In this document: piece by piece, positions 35,008 to 42,672 of the stretch
Layout: every line of letters starts with the position of its first letter
How positions within the stretch are numbered: position 1 is the first letter of the stretch
From: Lachnospiraceae bacterium
GTDB taxonomy: Bacteria > Bacillota > Clostridia > Lachnospirales > Lachnospiraceae
Reading direction: 5' to 3'
DNA: 64,000 nt
NCBI GenBank assembly: GCA_910575555.1
Contig: CAJTFX010000007.1
Coordinates: 172,404 to 236,403 of the forward strand
Program-made: the position numbers and the translations under genes
The notes under the pieces: model-generated
What the model saw: only the letters and a program-made list of their open reading frames with translations
Told to the model about the DNA's origin: nothing
Database searches by the model: none

Positions 35008-36201
35008 ATGAACAATACCTTATTGATAACCAAGTTAAAGCAAAACAATAAAGAATACATCGCCGCGGCTCTCTATCAGGAGAAAAAAATGTTGGAAGTG
35101 ACTCTGGAGCCGGCTGAACAGCAAAGCATTCTGGGAAACATCTATGTGGGAAGAGTCAAGAACATTGTCAAAAACTTAAATGCTGCTTTTATTGAAATTG
35201 CCCCGGGAATGCCCTGTTATTACCCTCTGGATGAAATGAAGCAGCCCTTGTTTGTGAAAAAAATCAACAGCCCGAATATGGTTCAGGGAGATGAAGTAGT
35301 GGTTCAGGTGGCTCAGGAAAGCAGCAAATCCAAGCCTCCGAAGGTTACCACAAACTTAAATCTGTCGGGAAAATATCTGGTGCTGACCAGCGAAAACAAG
35401 CGGATCGGAATTTCCAGAAAAATATCTGAAGAAAAAAGAGAAGAGTTAAAGAAGCATTTAAGTTTTGATGCATCCGAGGACTTCGGAATTATTGTCCGAA
35501 CCAATGCAGCCTCTGCTTTAAACGAGGAAATACTGGAAGAATACGAAAAGTTAAAACAGGAATATAGAAATATTCAAAAAATCGCCCCCTATCGTACCGT
35601 ATTTTCCTGTATAAAGGAAAGTACGCCGGAATATCTTCATATGCTTCAAAACGTCAATCAGCTGTGGCTTACCTCCATCCTCACCGATGCTCCGGAACTT
35701 TTCGAAAAAGCCCGGGAATACCTGAACGCTGCTCAGCCTGAGGATCTTAAGAAGCTCAGTCTTTATGAAGATCCCGGAATCACTTTAAGCAGCCTTTACC
35801 GCCTGGAACATCATCTGAAAGAAGCCCTTCAGGAAAAAGTGTGGATGAAGTCCGGCGGCTATCTGGTGATTCAGCCCACGGAAGCGCTGACAGTCATTGA
35901 CGTTAATTCAGGAAAAAGCATTTCTAAAAAGCAGGTGCAGGAGCATTACCTTAAGATTAACCTGGAGGCGGCAGAAGAAATTGCCCGGCAGCTGCGGCTT
36001 CGAAACCTTTCCGGCATTATTATTGTGGATTTTATTGATATGAAATCTGACGAGTCCAGGGAACTGCTGATGCAGGCTTTAAGCAGAGCTGTCAGCGCTG
36101 ATCCGGTTCCGGTTCGGGTGGTGGACATGACGAAGCTGAATCTGGTGGAGCTCACCCGCAAAAAAGTAAGAAAATCTTTGGCCGAGCAGGTAAAATCATG
36201 A
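35008..36201 (+). CDS. rng: Ribonuclease E/G family protein, short form
   Basis: The product has 397 residues. An S1-like N-terminal domain (GNIYVGRVKNIVKNLNAAFIEI, about 45-66) and the catalytic core are present, with metal-binding Asp in TVIDVNSGKS (about 297) and IIVDFIDMKS (about 340). It ends at about the start of the zinc-link region; the cysteine pair that joins RNase E/G dimers and the small domain are absent. It processes rRNA and decays mRNA. ATG 35008 is preceded by AAAGGAAACAGGTGATTTCTTC. It precedes the L21 promoter by 18 bp, a common Clostridia gene order. Confidence 0.9.
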   Translation: MNNTLLITKLKQNNKEYIAAALYQEKKMLEVTLEPAEQQSILGNIYVGRVKNIVKNLNAAFIEIAPGMPCYYPLDEMKQPLFVKKINSPNMVQGDEVVVQVAQESSKSKPPKVTTNLNLSGKYLVLTSENKRIGISRKISEEKREELKKHLSFDASEDFGIIVRTNAASALNEEILEEYEKLKQEYRNIQKIAPYRTVFSCIKESTPEYLHMLQNVNQLWLTSILTDAPELFEKAREYLNAAQPEDLKKLSLYEDPGITLSSLYRLEHHLKEALQEKVWMKSGGYLVIQPTEALTVIDVNSGKSISKKQVQEHYLKINLEAAEEIARQLRLRNLSGIIIVDFIDMKSDESRELLMQALSRAVSADPVPVRVVDMTKLNLVELTRKKVRKSLAEQVKS

Positions 36202-36218
36202 GAATCCTCAAAAAATAA

Positions 36219-36247
36219 TTGACTTCTCTATGGTTTTATGGTATTCT
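36219..36247 (+). promoter_or_regulatory. Promoter of the rplU-prp-rpmA operon
   Basis: -35 TTGACT (36219-36224), a 17-bp spacer, -10 TATTCT (36242-36247), 88 bp before rplU. Confidence 0.8.
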
Positions 36248-36253
36248 CTATGA

Positions 36254-36323
36254 GTATGCCGCACAGTGAGGTTCCAAAGTCTGCAGCAGTGCAGCGCCGC
36301 AACTGGCGAGTAATGATAATAGG
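36254..36323 (+). promoter_or_regulatory. Probable L21 leader RNA
   Basis: Between promoter and rplU the transcript has GTATGCCGCACAGTGAGGTTC, a small CTGCAGCAGTGCAG hairpin and CGCCGCAACTGGCG, resembling the structured ribosomal protein L21 leader found before rplU in Firmicutes. By analogy it would bind L21 and lower expression. The assignment is from position and short motifs, not a covariance search. Confidence 0.55.
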
Positions 36324-36334
36324 AGGTGTGCCAT

Positions 36335-36640
36335 ATGTACGCAATTATAGCAACAGGTGGAAAACAGTACAAAGTATCCGAAGGCGATATCATTACCATT
36401 GAAAAGCTTGGTCTGGAAGCTGGTGAGAAAGTTACTTTTGATGACGTTCTGGCAGTAAGCGACGGTTCTCTGAAGGTTGGTTCAGACGCATCCAACGCAA
36501 CCGTAGAAGCTTCTGTAGTAGCAAACGGAAGAGGCAGAAAAGTCATCGTTTACAAGTATAAGAGAAAAACCGGTTACCATAAGAAAAACGGTCACAGACA
36601 GTCTTTTACCAAAGTAAAAATTGAAAAGATTAATGGCTAA
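36335..36640 (+). CDS. rplU: Ribosomal protein L21
   Basis: The product has 101 residues from ATG 36335 behind [26 protein letters not shown] and the C-terminal [18 protein letters not shown] are standard L21. It binds 23S rRNA in the large subunit. First gene of the L21-Prp-L27 operon. Confidence 0.98.
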   Translation: MYAIIATGGKQYKVSEGDIITIEKLGLEAGEKVTFDDVLAVSDGSLKVGSDASNATVEASVVANGRGRKVIVYKYKRKTGYHKKNGHRQSFTKVKIEKING

Positions 36641-36654
36641 TCGTATGAATTGTT

Positions 36655-36984
36655 ATGATTAAAATAACAGTTTATGAAAACAGTGAACAGGAATATACAG
36701 CGTTTCATTGTATTGGACATGCAGAATATGCGGAAGCAGGAGAGGACATTGTCTGCGCCGCAGTTTCCGTACTGGTCATCAATACCATCAATTCCATAGA
36801 GACGCTTTTGTCAGATGAGTTTGACATTGCATCTGACCCAGAAAGCGGTCTGATTGATTTTTCCCTGAAAACGGGATATTCCAGGGAAGCGCTGCTGTTA
36901 ATTCGTTCACTGGTCTTAGGATTACAGGGAATACAGAAAAGTTACGGAACAGATTATGTTTCGCTTACATTTAAGGAGGTGTAG
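36655..36984 (+). CDS. prp: Ribosomal-processing cysteine protease Prp
   Basis: The product has 109 residues. The catalytic His is in CIGHAEYAEAGEDIVCAAVS (about 20-40) and the Cys in the same segment (IVCAAVS). Prp removes the N-terminal extension of L27 in Firmicutes; the substrate is encoded right after and has the matching cleavage site. It sits 14 bp after rplU and 3 bp before rpmA. Confidence 0.93.
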   Translation: MIKITVYENSEQEYTAFHCIGHAEYAEAGEDIVCAAVSVLVINTINSIETLLSDEFDIASDPESGLIDFSLKTGYSREALLLIRSLVLGLQGIQKSYGTDYVSLTFKEV

Positions 36985-36987
36985 AAC

Positions 36988-37278
36988 ATGTTGAATATGA
37001 ACCTTCAATTTTTCGCTCATAAAAAGGGAGTTGGATCTACCAAGAACGGAAGAGATTCCGAATCTAAGAGATTAGGTGCGAAAAGAGCTGACGGACAGTT
37101 TGTAAAGGCTGGAAATATTTTATACAGACAGCGCGGAACTAAGATTCATCCAGGCGTAAACGTTGGAAGAGGCGGCGATGATACTTTATTCGCTTTAGTT
37201 GACGGTGTTCTGAGATTTGAAAGAAAAGGAAGAGACAAGAAACAGGCTTCCGTATATCCAGTAGCAAGCAATGAATAA
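36988..37278 (+). CDS. rpmA: Ribosomal protein L27 with Prp-cleaved leader
   Basis: The product has 96 residues. The leader MLNMNLQFF precedes [17 protein letters not shown]; Prp cuts after the two Phe so that the mature N-terminus can reach the peptidyl-transferase centre. The rest is typical L27. ATG 36988 follows AAGGAGGTGTAGAAC, which overlaps the prp stop. Confidence 0.97.
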   Translation: MLNMNLQFFAHKKGVGSTKNGRDSESKRLGAKRADGQFVKAGNILYRQRGTKIHPGVNVGRGGDDTLFALVDGVLRFERKGRDKKQASVYPVASNE

Positions 37279-37383
37279 TATCTGCTGTCCAGGCAATCAC
37301 AGATTTGCATGTAACGGATTGATAGACTCGACTGTATAGCCGGGTCTATTCTTATATCACAGGAAAATAAGAAAGGCGGAAAT

Positions 37384-38670
37384 ATGTTTGCAGACAGTGC
37401 AAAAATTATTATAAAATCCGGAAAAGGCGGAGACGGTCACGTCTCGTTCCGGCGTGAAAAATATGTTCCCAACGGCGGGCCGGACGGCGGAGACGGCGGC
37501 CGGGGCGGAGACCTGATTTTTCAGGTAGATGAGGGCTTAAATACTCTGGGCGATTTCAGACACCGCAGAAAATACGCGGCTGAAAACGGCGAGGACGGAA
37601 AGAAACGCAACTGTCATGGGAAAAACGGTGAAGATCTGGTGGTAAAAGTCCCCGCCGGAACCATTATCCGGGATGCAGAAAGCGACAAAGTAATTGCTGA
37701 TATGTCAGGAGACAATACCACGCAGATCATTTTAAAAGGCGGAAAGGGAGGCCTCGGCAATCAGCATTTTGCAACCTCCACCATGCAGGCGCCCAAATAT
37801 GCACAGCCTGGACAGCCTGGAATTGAACTGGAGGTCCGGTTGGAACTAAAGGTAATCGCAGATGTGGGGTTAGTCGGATTCCCCAATGTGGGAAAATCCA
37901 CCCTTTTATCCCGGGTTACCAATGCCCGGCCTAAAATTGCAAATTATCATTTTACCACCTTAAATCCCAATCTGGGAGTGGTGGATTTAGAGGACGCCGG
38001 CGGCTTTGTGATAGCGGATATTCCAGGATTGATTGAAGGAGCTTCCCAGGGCGTTGGACTGGGACACGCATTTTTAAAACACATTGAACGCACCAAGGTC
38101 ATGATTCATATTGTGGATGCAGCCTCGGTGGAAGGGAGAGATCCCATTGCAGATATCTATGCCATCAATCAGGAATTGGAGAATTACAATCCGGAATTGT
38201 TAAAAAAGCCCCAGGTGATTGCAGCAAATAAAATTGACGCTATTTACGATGAAGCAGAAAGCGCCCTGCCTGCCTTAAAAAAGGAATTTGAATCCCAGGG
38301 CATCCGGGTATTTCCCATATCTGCAGTCAGCGGCCAGGGCATAAAAGAATTATTATACCATGTCAGCGAGCTTCTGTCCCAGACAGATGACGCCCCTGTG
38401 GTTTATGAACAGGAATTTTTCCCGGAGACAACGGTATTCCAGGAAGAAGCTTACACTGTAACCTACGATGAAAAAGACAATGTATATGTGGCAGAAGGGC
38501 CCAAAATCGAGAAAATGTTAGGCTATACCAATATTGATTCTGAAAAAGGGTTCCTGTTTTTCCAGAAATTCCTGCGGGATCAGGGGATTTTAGAGGAGCT
38601 GGAAAAAGCCGGTATCTCAGAAGGCGATACGGTGCGCATGTACGGCCTGGAATTTGATTATTACAAATAA
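37384..38670 (+). CDS. obgE: GTPase Obg/CgtA
   Basis: The product has 428 residues: glycine-rich Obg fold (1-158, GGDGGRGGD), G domain with GFPNVGKST (G1), DIPGLIEGA (G3) and NKID (G4), and the OCT C-terminal domain of Firmicutes type (FLRDQGILEELEKAG). Acts in 50S assembly and stress control. It lies 105 bp after rpmA; a weak hairpin (ATAGAC ... GTCTAT near 37323-37353) is between them. Confidence 0.97.
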   Translation: MFADSAKIIIKSGKGGDGHVSFRREKYVPNGGPDGGDGGRGGDLIFQVDEGLNTLGDFRHRRKYAAENGEDGKKRNCHGKNGEDLVVKVPAGTIIRDAESDKVIADMSGDNTTQIILKGGKGGLGNQHFATSTMQAPKYAQPGQPGIELEVRLELKVIADVGLVGFPNVGKSTLLSRVTNARPKIANYHFTTLNPNLGVVDLEDAGGFVIADIPGLIEGASQGVGLGHAFLKHIERTKVMIHIVDAASVEGRDPIADIYAINQELENYNPELLKKPQVIAANKIDAIYDEAESALPALKKEFESQGIRVFPISAVSGQGIKELLYHVSELLSQTDDAPVVYEQEFFPETTVFQEEAYTVTYDEKDNVYVAEGPKIEKMLGYTNIDSEKGFLFFQKFLRDQGILEELEKAGISEGDTVRMYGLEFDYYK

Positions 38671-38755
38671 TATTGGAATCGAATGATTGTGAACAATTAT
38701 GTAACGGCCTGAAATTTTATAATTATAAATAACCTCTGCCAGAAAGGAATATACT

Positions 38756-39052
38756 ATGACTATCACAAGTAAACAACGCTCTTATTTAAAAAGCCTTGCC
38801 AGTAACATTAACCCGATTTTTCAGGTAGGAAAAGCAAGCCTGACGCCGGAACTGGTAAATGCAGTAAGCGAGGCATTGGAAAAGCGGGAATTAATTAAAC
38901 TTTCCGTATTGAAAAATTGCTTTGACGACCCCAACGAACTTGCAGACACTATGGCGGAACGCACCAAATCACAAGTGGTTCAGGTCATCGGAAAGAAAAT
39001 CATTTTATACCGTCCCGCCAAAAAAGATCCGAAAATTCAATTACCCAGATAA
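38756..39052 (+). CDS. yhbY: YhbY/CRM-domain RNA-binding protein
   Basis: The product has 98 residues, one CRM domain: LTSKQRSYLKSLA-like start (TITSKQRSYLKSLASNI), GKASLTPELV and the ending VQVIGKKIILYR. It binds pre-50S particles. ATG 38756 after AGAAAGGAATATACT; nadD follows by 11 bp. Confidence 0.93.
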   Translation: MTITSKQRSYLKSLASNINPIFQVGKASLTPELVNAVSEALEKRELIKLSVLKNCFDDPNELADTMAERTKSQVVQVIGKKIILYRPAKKDPKIQLPR

Positions 39053-39063
39053 AGGACTCCGGA

Positions 39064-39693
39064 ATGAGCAGAGGAAACACACTAAAAATCGGTATTATGG
39101 GAGGGGCGTTTGACCCTATCCATTACGGGCATTTAATGATTGCAGAAAATGCCAGAGAACAATTTGATTTGAACCAGGTATTGTTTATCCCTACAGGACA
39201 GTCTCCCCATAAGCAGAAACAGTACGTAACAGAACCGATGCACCGCTGCAGAATGGTTACCCTGGCAATTGCAGACAACCCCAAATTTGCCATGGAGCAA
39301 ATAGAAGTGGAAAGCCCGGTTACCAGTTACACCTATCTTACCCTGGAAAAATTAAAAAACCGCTATACATCGGCAGAATTGTTCTTTATTCTGGGCGCAG
39401 ATTCCCTGTTTGACTTTGAACGCTGGAAGGAGCCGGAGGAAATTTTAAAAAACTGCAGCATTCTGGCCGCTTACCGCAAGCATAAGCATCAGGAAAAATT
39501 TTTCCAGAAAATTGACGAACTGAACCAGAAATATCCCGGAAAATTCTTTCCCCTGGATACGCCGAATCTGGAAGTTTCCTCCCAGGATATCCGGCGCCGT
39601 CTGCAATATGGAAGAACCATACGTTATCTTGTTCCGAAAGAAGTGGAAGAGTACATCCGGATTTATCATCTGTATGAGACGCATCCGAAATGA
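39064..39693 (+). CDS. nadD: Nicotinate-nucleotide adenylyltransferase
   Basis: The product has 209 residues: nucleotidyltransferase motif GGAFDPIHYGHL (about 11-22), GADSLFDFERW and VSSQDIRRRL near the end. It makes deamido-NAD from nicotinate mononucleotide and ATP. Start ATG 39064 behind AAAGGACTCCGGA. It lies in the usual yhbY-nadD-yqeK-rsfS run. Confidence 0.96.
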   Translation: MSRGNTLKIGIMGGAFDPIHYGHLMIAENAREQFDLNQVLFIPTGQSPHKQKQYVTEPMHRCRMVTLAIADNPKFAMEQIEVESPVTSYTYLTLEKLKNRYTSAELFFILGADSLFDFERWKEPEEILKNCSILAAYRKHKHQEKFFQKIDELNQKYPGKFFPLDTPNLEVSSQDIRRRLQYGRTIRYLVPKEVEEYIRIYHLYETHPK

Positions 39694-39720
39694 GCATTGA
39701 CCGGAAGGAGTGAGCGGAAT

Positions 39721-40293
39721 ATGAAACGGGCGGAAATTGAAAAAAAGTTAAAAAAAGAACTGGACAAAGAGCGGTACACCCACACCGTCGGCGTAATGTA
39801 TACGGCAGCAGCCCTGGCCATGGCCCATCAGTGTAATCTGGAACAGGCCGTCTATGCAGGATTGCTGCATGACTGCGCAAAATGCATCTCAAACCGTGAA
39901 AAACTAAAACTGTGTAAAAAACATAAAATTCCTGTTTCCCTGTCAGAAGAGAAGAGCCCCTTTCTTCTTCATGCAAAGCTGGGCGCTTATTTTGCCAGGA
40001 AATTGTATCGCGTGGAAGACGAGGAAATCCTGCATGCCATCCAGGTTCATACAACCGGTGAACCAAATATGAATACATTGGATAAAATCGTCTATATTGC
40101 AGATTATATCGAACCCAATCGGGCCAAAGCGCCGAATCTGGAGATTGTGAGGAAGCTGGCCTTTGAGGATCTGGATCAGGCTATGCTGAAAATCTTATCG
40201 GACACACTGCATTATCTGGAAAAAAAAGGCGCTGAAATCGATCCCCTGACCCTGGAAACCTACCAATATTTTCAAAAGAAACTGTCAACCTGA
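39721..40293 (+). CDS. yqeK: HD-domain hydrolase YqeK
   Basis: The product has 190 residues from ATG 39721 (GGAAGGAGTGAGCGGAAT upstream). HD motifs: His in YTHTVGVMYTA, GLLHDCAKC (about 55), and the later HTTGEPNMNTLDKIVYIADYIEP. Family members hydrolyse diadenosine tetraphosphate symmetrically. It is 20 bp before rsfS. Confidence 0.94.
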   Translation: MKRAEIEKKLKKELDKERYTHTVGVMYTAAALAMAHQCNLEQAVYAGLLHDCAKCISNREKLKLCKKHKIPVSLSEEKSPFLLHAKLGAYFARKLYRVEDEEILHAIQVHTTGEPNMNTLDKIVYIADYIEPNRAKAPNLEIVRKLAFEDLDQAMLKILSDTLHYLEKKGAEIDPLTLETYQYFQKKLST

Positions 40294-40313
40294 TTCATCT
40301 AAGGAGGTAAATT

Positions 40314-40664
40314 ATGGATATTTCCCGAGAAATGGCAAAAACTGCCTGTCAGGCATTAAATGAGAAAAAAGCCGAAGAAGTCCGTGTGATCGACATCAGT
40401 GAGATTTCACCCCTTGCAGATTATTTCGTAATTGCAACAGGAGCAAACACCAATCAAATCCAGGCTATGGTAGACGCCGTAGAAGAAGCATTGGGAACAC
40501 AGGGACATACAGCCAAGCAAATTGAAGGAACCAGAAATTCCAGCTGGGTTCTCATGGATTACAGAGACATTATTGTCCATATCTTTTCAAAAGAGGACCG
40601 TCTTTTCTATGATTTGGAACGTATCTGGACTGACGGTAGAAAAATCGAAGTGGAAGAACTGTAA
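40314..40664 (+). CDS. rsfS: Ribosomal silencing factor RsfS
   Basis: The product has 116 residues with DISEISPLADYFVIATGAN and WVLMDYRDIIVHIF. It binds L14 and blocks subunit joining when nutrients are low. ATG 40314 follows AAGGAGGTAAATT. Last gene of the block; the 97-bp inverted-repeat element follows before the convergent lexA. Confidence 0.95.
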   Translation: MDISREMAKTACQALNEKKAEEVRVIDISEISPLADYFVIATGANTNQIQAMVDAVEEALGTQGHTAKQIEGTRNSSWVLMDYRDIIVHIFSKEDRLFYDLERIWTDGRKIEVEEL

Positions 40665-40707
40665 ATTGCAATGAATTACACGGCAGTTCCTGATACGGAT
40701 AGATATG

Positions 40708-40804
40708 GAGCTGTCGCACTAAGCAAAACATATACAAGATACAGTACAGAAGAATGTTTCAAACTAGCTATATCTTGTATCATTTTTCTTAATGCGACAG
40801 CTTC
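40708..40804. mobile_element. 97-bp MITE-like element with GCTGTCGCA terminal inverted repeats
   Basis: The ends GAGCTGTCGCACTAAGCAAA and GAAGCTGTCGCATTAAGAAA (reverse complement of the right end) continue inward as imperfect arms of about 36 bp, including ATACAAGATA. The centre has no coding capacity. Because rsfS and lexA converge here, the hairpin may also stop transcription from both sides. Related single ends are at 16933 and 50450. Confidence 0.75.
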
Positions 40805-40846
40805 ACGGTCTGCCCGGAGCGTGTTTGAAAAATACTCTGAAATTTC

Positions 40847-41464
40847 TTACTGAAAAAAGCGGAACACGCCAAACACTTTTCCAAGAATGGTACATTCATC
40901 TACAATAATCGGTTCCATGGAATCATTTTCCGGCTGCAGGCGGTAATAGCCTTCTTCCTTATAAAATGTCTTAACAGTGGCGGAATCATCAATCAATGCA
41001 ACCACCATATCTCCGTTAGAAGCAGTAGCCTGACGCTGAACTAAAATATTATCACCGTCAAAAATTCCTGCGTTTATCATACTTTCCCCCTTTACCCGCA
41101 GCATAAATGCCTCTTCTTTGGGCATAAATTCAGACGGAACAGGGAAATAGGCTTCAATGTTCTCCACGGCCAGCAACGGCTGTCCTGCCGCAACGCGTCC
41201 GATCAGAGGAACATTCACCACTTCGCGCCGTACCAGATTAAAGGTATCGTCAATAATCTCAATAGCCCTTGGCTTCGTAGGGTCTCTGCGGATATATCCG
41301 TTCTTCTCCAAAGTCTCCAGATGCGAGTGGACAGAAGAAGTGGACTTCAAATGAACTGCTTCGCAGATGTCCCGCACTGCCGGCGGATATCCGCGGTTTA
41401 ATATTTCACTCTTAATATATTCTAAAATCTCTTTCTGCTTATCGCTGATCTTTCCATATGCCAT
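40847..41464 (-). CDS. lexA: SOS repressor LexA
   Basis: The product has 205 residues: winged-helix N-terminus ([28 protein letters not shown]), Ala-Gly cleavage site in GRVAAGQP (about 90), catalytic Ser in [12 protein letters not shown] and Lys in [15 protein letters not shown]. It represses SOS genes until RecA-promoted self-cleavage. ATG 41464 follows TCAGGAGGTTACGTAT on the minus strand. Two candidate operators lie in its divergent promoter region. Confidence 0.97.
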   Translation of the reverse strand: MAYGKISDKQKEILEYIKSEILNRGYPPAVRDICEAVHLKSTSSVHSHLETLEKNGYIRRDPTKPRAIEIIDDTFNLVRREVVNVPLIGRVAAGQPLLAVENIEAYFPVPSEFMPKEEAFMLRVKGESMINAGIFDGDNILVQRQATASNGDMVVALIDDSATVKTFYKEEGYYRLQPENDSMEPIIVDECTILGKVFGVFRFFQ

Positions 41465-41507
41465 ATACGTAACCTCCTGATCCTTATCCTGATTATTTCA
41501 TATCTTT

Positions 41508-41536
41508 ATCATAACACAAACTTTCTGAAAATTCAA
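41508..41536 (-). promoter_or_regulatory. lexA promoter
   Basis: On the minus strand: -35 TTGAAT (41531-41536), a 17-bp spacer and -10 TATGAT (41508-41513). The left LexA box at 41547 lies just upstream of the -35. Confidence 0.7.
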
Positions 41537-41546
41537 ACACATATTC

Positions 41547-41560
41547 CGAAAATTTGTTCG
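41547..41560. promoter_or_regulatory. Candidate LexA box 1
   Basis: CGAAAATTTGTTCG differs from the Firmicutes box CGAAC-N4-GTTCG at one position. It lies between the two divergent promoters and is part of a larger inverted repeat with box 2. Confidence 0.75.
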
Positions 41561-41569
41561 CAAATTTTG

Positions 41570-41598
41570 TTGACAAATGTATGTTCTTATTTTATAAT
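41570..41598 (+). promoter_or_regulatory. Consensus promoter of the yneA-like gene
   Basis: Perfect -35 TTGACA (41570-41575), 17-bp spacer, perfect -10 TATAAT (41593-41598). It is flanked on both sides by LexA boxes, so it should be tightly SOS-controlled. Confidence 0.9.
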
Positions 41599-41603
41599 AC
41601 AAC

Positions 41604-41617
41604 TAAACAAATGTTCG
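41604..41617. promoter_or_regulatory. Candidate LexA box 2
   Basis: On the minus strand CGAACATTTGTTTA: perfect left half-site, weaker right half. It covers the likely transcription start of the yneA-like gene. Together with box 1 it sits in a 24-bp inverted repeat (CAAACACATATTCCGAA arms at 41535 and 41614). Confidence 0.7.
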
Positions 41618-41651
41618 GAATATGTGTTTGTGTTAAGGAGGGCAGAGAAGG

Positions 41652-41996
41652 ATGAAGAACGGAAAGTATCATACCATCAAAGATTTTATTTTAAACTGGA
41701 AGATTTTAATCATTCTGTTGTTTCTATTGATTCTTCTTATCAGCTTCATGTGGGCAGGCAAGCTTTTGTTTTCTTCCAATCATGCCGCGGCAGAAGAGAA
41801 GAGGCTCTGCAAATCCTATACCAGTATTGAGATACGGCCCGGAGACAGCCTTTGGAGCATCGCGGCAGAATACATGACAGACGACTATGACAGCGTTCAG
41901 GAGTATGTGCGAGAAATCAAGCGATGGAACGGCCTGGAAACAGATGAGATTCATGCAGGCAGATTCTTGATTATCCCATATCATTTTTATCCTTAA
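41652..41996 (+). CDS. yneA: YneA-like SOS cell-division inhibitor (TM-LysM)
   Basis: The product has 114 residues: one membrane helix (about 16-37) and a LysM domain (IEIRPGDSLWSIAAEYM ... IHAGRFLIIPY, about 59-110). This is the architecture and genome position of B. subtilis YneA, which is divergent from lexA and delays septation during the SOS response. ATG 41652 follows AAGGAGGGCAGAGAAGG. The gene is driven by a consensus promoter between two LexA boxes, which supports the role; direct function in division is inferred. Confidence 0.85.
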   Translation: MKNGKYHTIKDFILNWKILIILLFLLILLISFMWAGKLLFSSNHAAAEEKRLCKSYTSIEIRPGDSLWSIAAEYMTDDYDSVQEYVREIKRWNGLETDEIHAGRFLIIPYHFYP

Positions 41997-41999
41997 TGA

Positions 42000-42028
42000 T
42001 TGTTTTTTTTAAAATTTTGGATTATAAT
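42000..42028 (+). promoter_or_regulatory. Candidate promoter for dtd
   Basis: -35 TTGTTT (42000-42005), 17-bp spacer, -10 TATAAT (42023-42028). The -35 is weak. A dispersed repeat lies between it and the start codon. Confidence 0.5.
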
Positions 42029-42048
42029 AGTGAAGATACCAATATTTT

Positions 42049-42095
42049 GGATGGCCATGCGGCCCGCCGGACGGCAGGCTGAGCATGATGAGGGT
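42049..42095 (+). repeat. Dispersed repeat, copy in the dtd leader
   Basis: GGATGGCCATGCGGCCCGCC then GACGGCAGGCTGAGCATGATGAGGG is the reverse complement of the core of the 27354-27505 units, with few differences. Here it forms most of the untranslated leader of dtd, ending just before the ribosome site. Confidence 0.85.
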
Positions 42096-42100
42096 TTATT

Positions 42101-42559
42101 ATGAAATTTGTTATTCAACGGGTCACTTACGCAGAGGTTTGCGTCAATCAGGAAACAATCGGTAAAATTGGAAAAGGCTTTCTGGTATTCATTGGCGTCA
42201 GCCAGGATGATACTCAGGAACTTGCAGACAAGCTGATACGGAAATTGATAAATTTGCGTATTTTTGAAGATGAACAGGGAAAAACCAATTTATCTTTGCA
42301 GGACGTTTCCGGAGAATTGCTGCTGATTTCCCAGTTTACCCTGTATGCTGACTGTAAAAAGGGAAACCGGCCTTCCTTTACCAAAGCCGGCGATCCTGTA
42401 TTGGCCAATGATTTATATGAATACATCATTGCAGAATGCCGGAAACAAATTCCAAATGTCCAGACAGGCTCCTTTGGCGCCGATATGAAGATTTCTTTAT
42501 TAAATGACGGACCGTTTACCATATTGTTGGATTCTGATGAAATCTGTGGATGCTCCTGA
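42101..42559 (+). CDS. dtd: D-aminoacyl-tRNA deacylase
   Basis: The product has 152 residues. Dtd hallmarks: [16 protein letters not shown] start, [11 protein letters not shown] (SQFTL catalytic strand, about 78) and the cross-subunit [10 protein letters not shown] (about 88). It hydrolyses D-amino acids, and glycine, from tRNA. ATG 42101 has GAGGGTTT upstream. The gene stands alone, followed by a palindrome. Confidence 0.96.
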   Translation: MKFVIQRVTYAEVCVNQETIGKIGKGFLVFIGVSQDDTQELADKLIRKLINLRIFEDEQGKTNLSLQDVSGELLLISQFTLYADCKKGNRPSFTKAGDPVLANDLYEYIIAECRKQIPNVQTGSFGADMKISLLNDGPFTILLDSDEICGCS

Positions 42560-42572
42560 AAGGATTCCAGAC

Positions 42573-42610
42573 ATATCAGTTCGCGAAATGTTGATTTAAC
42601 GAACTGATAT
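42573..42610. terminator. Palindrome after dtd
   Basis: Perfect 11-bp arms ATATCAGTTCG / CGAACTGATAT with a 16-base loop and no T run. Could be a weak terminator or a binding site ahead of the recombinase gene 63 bp downstream. Confidence 0.45.
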
Positions 42611-42672
42611 ACATATTTAAAATTTTATTAAACATTCCTATTTATTATTAGATTTAGAGAGGAAATTCTTTT

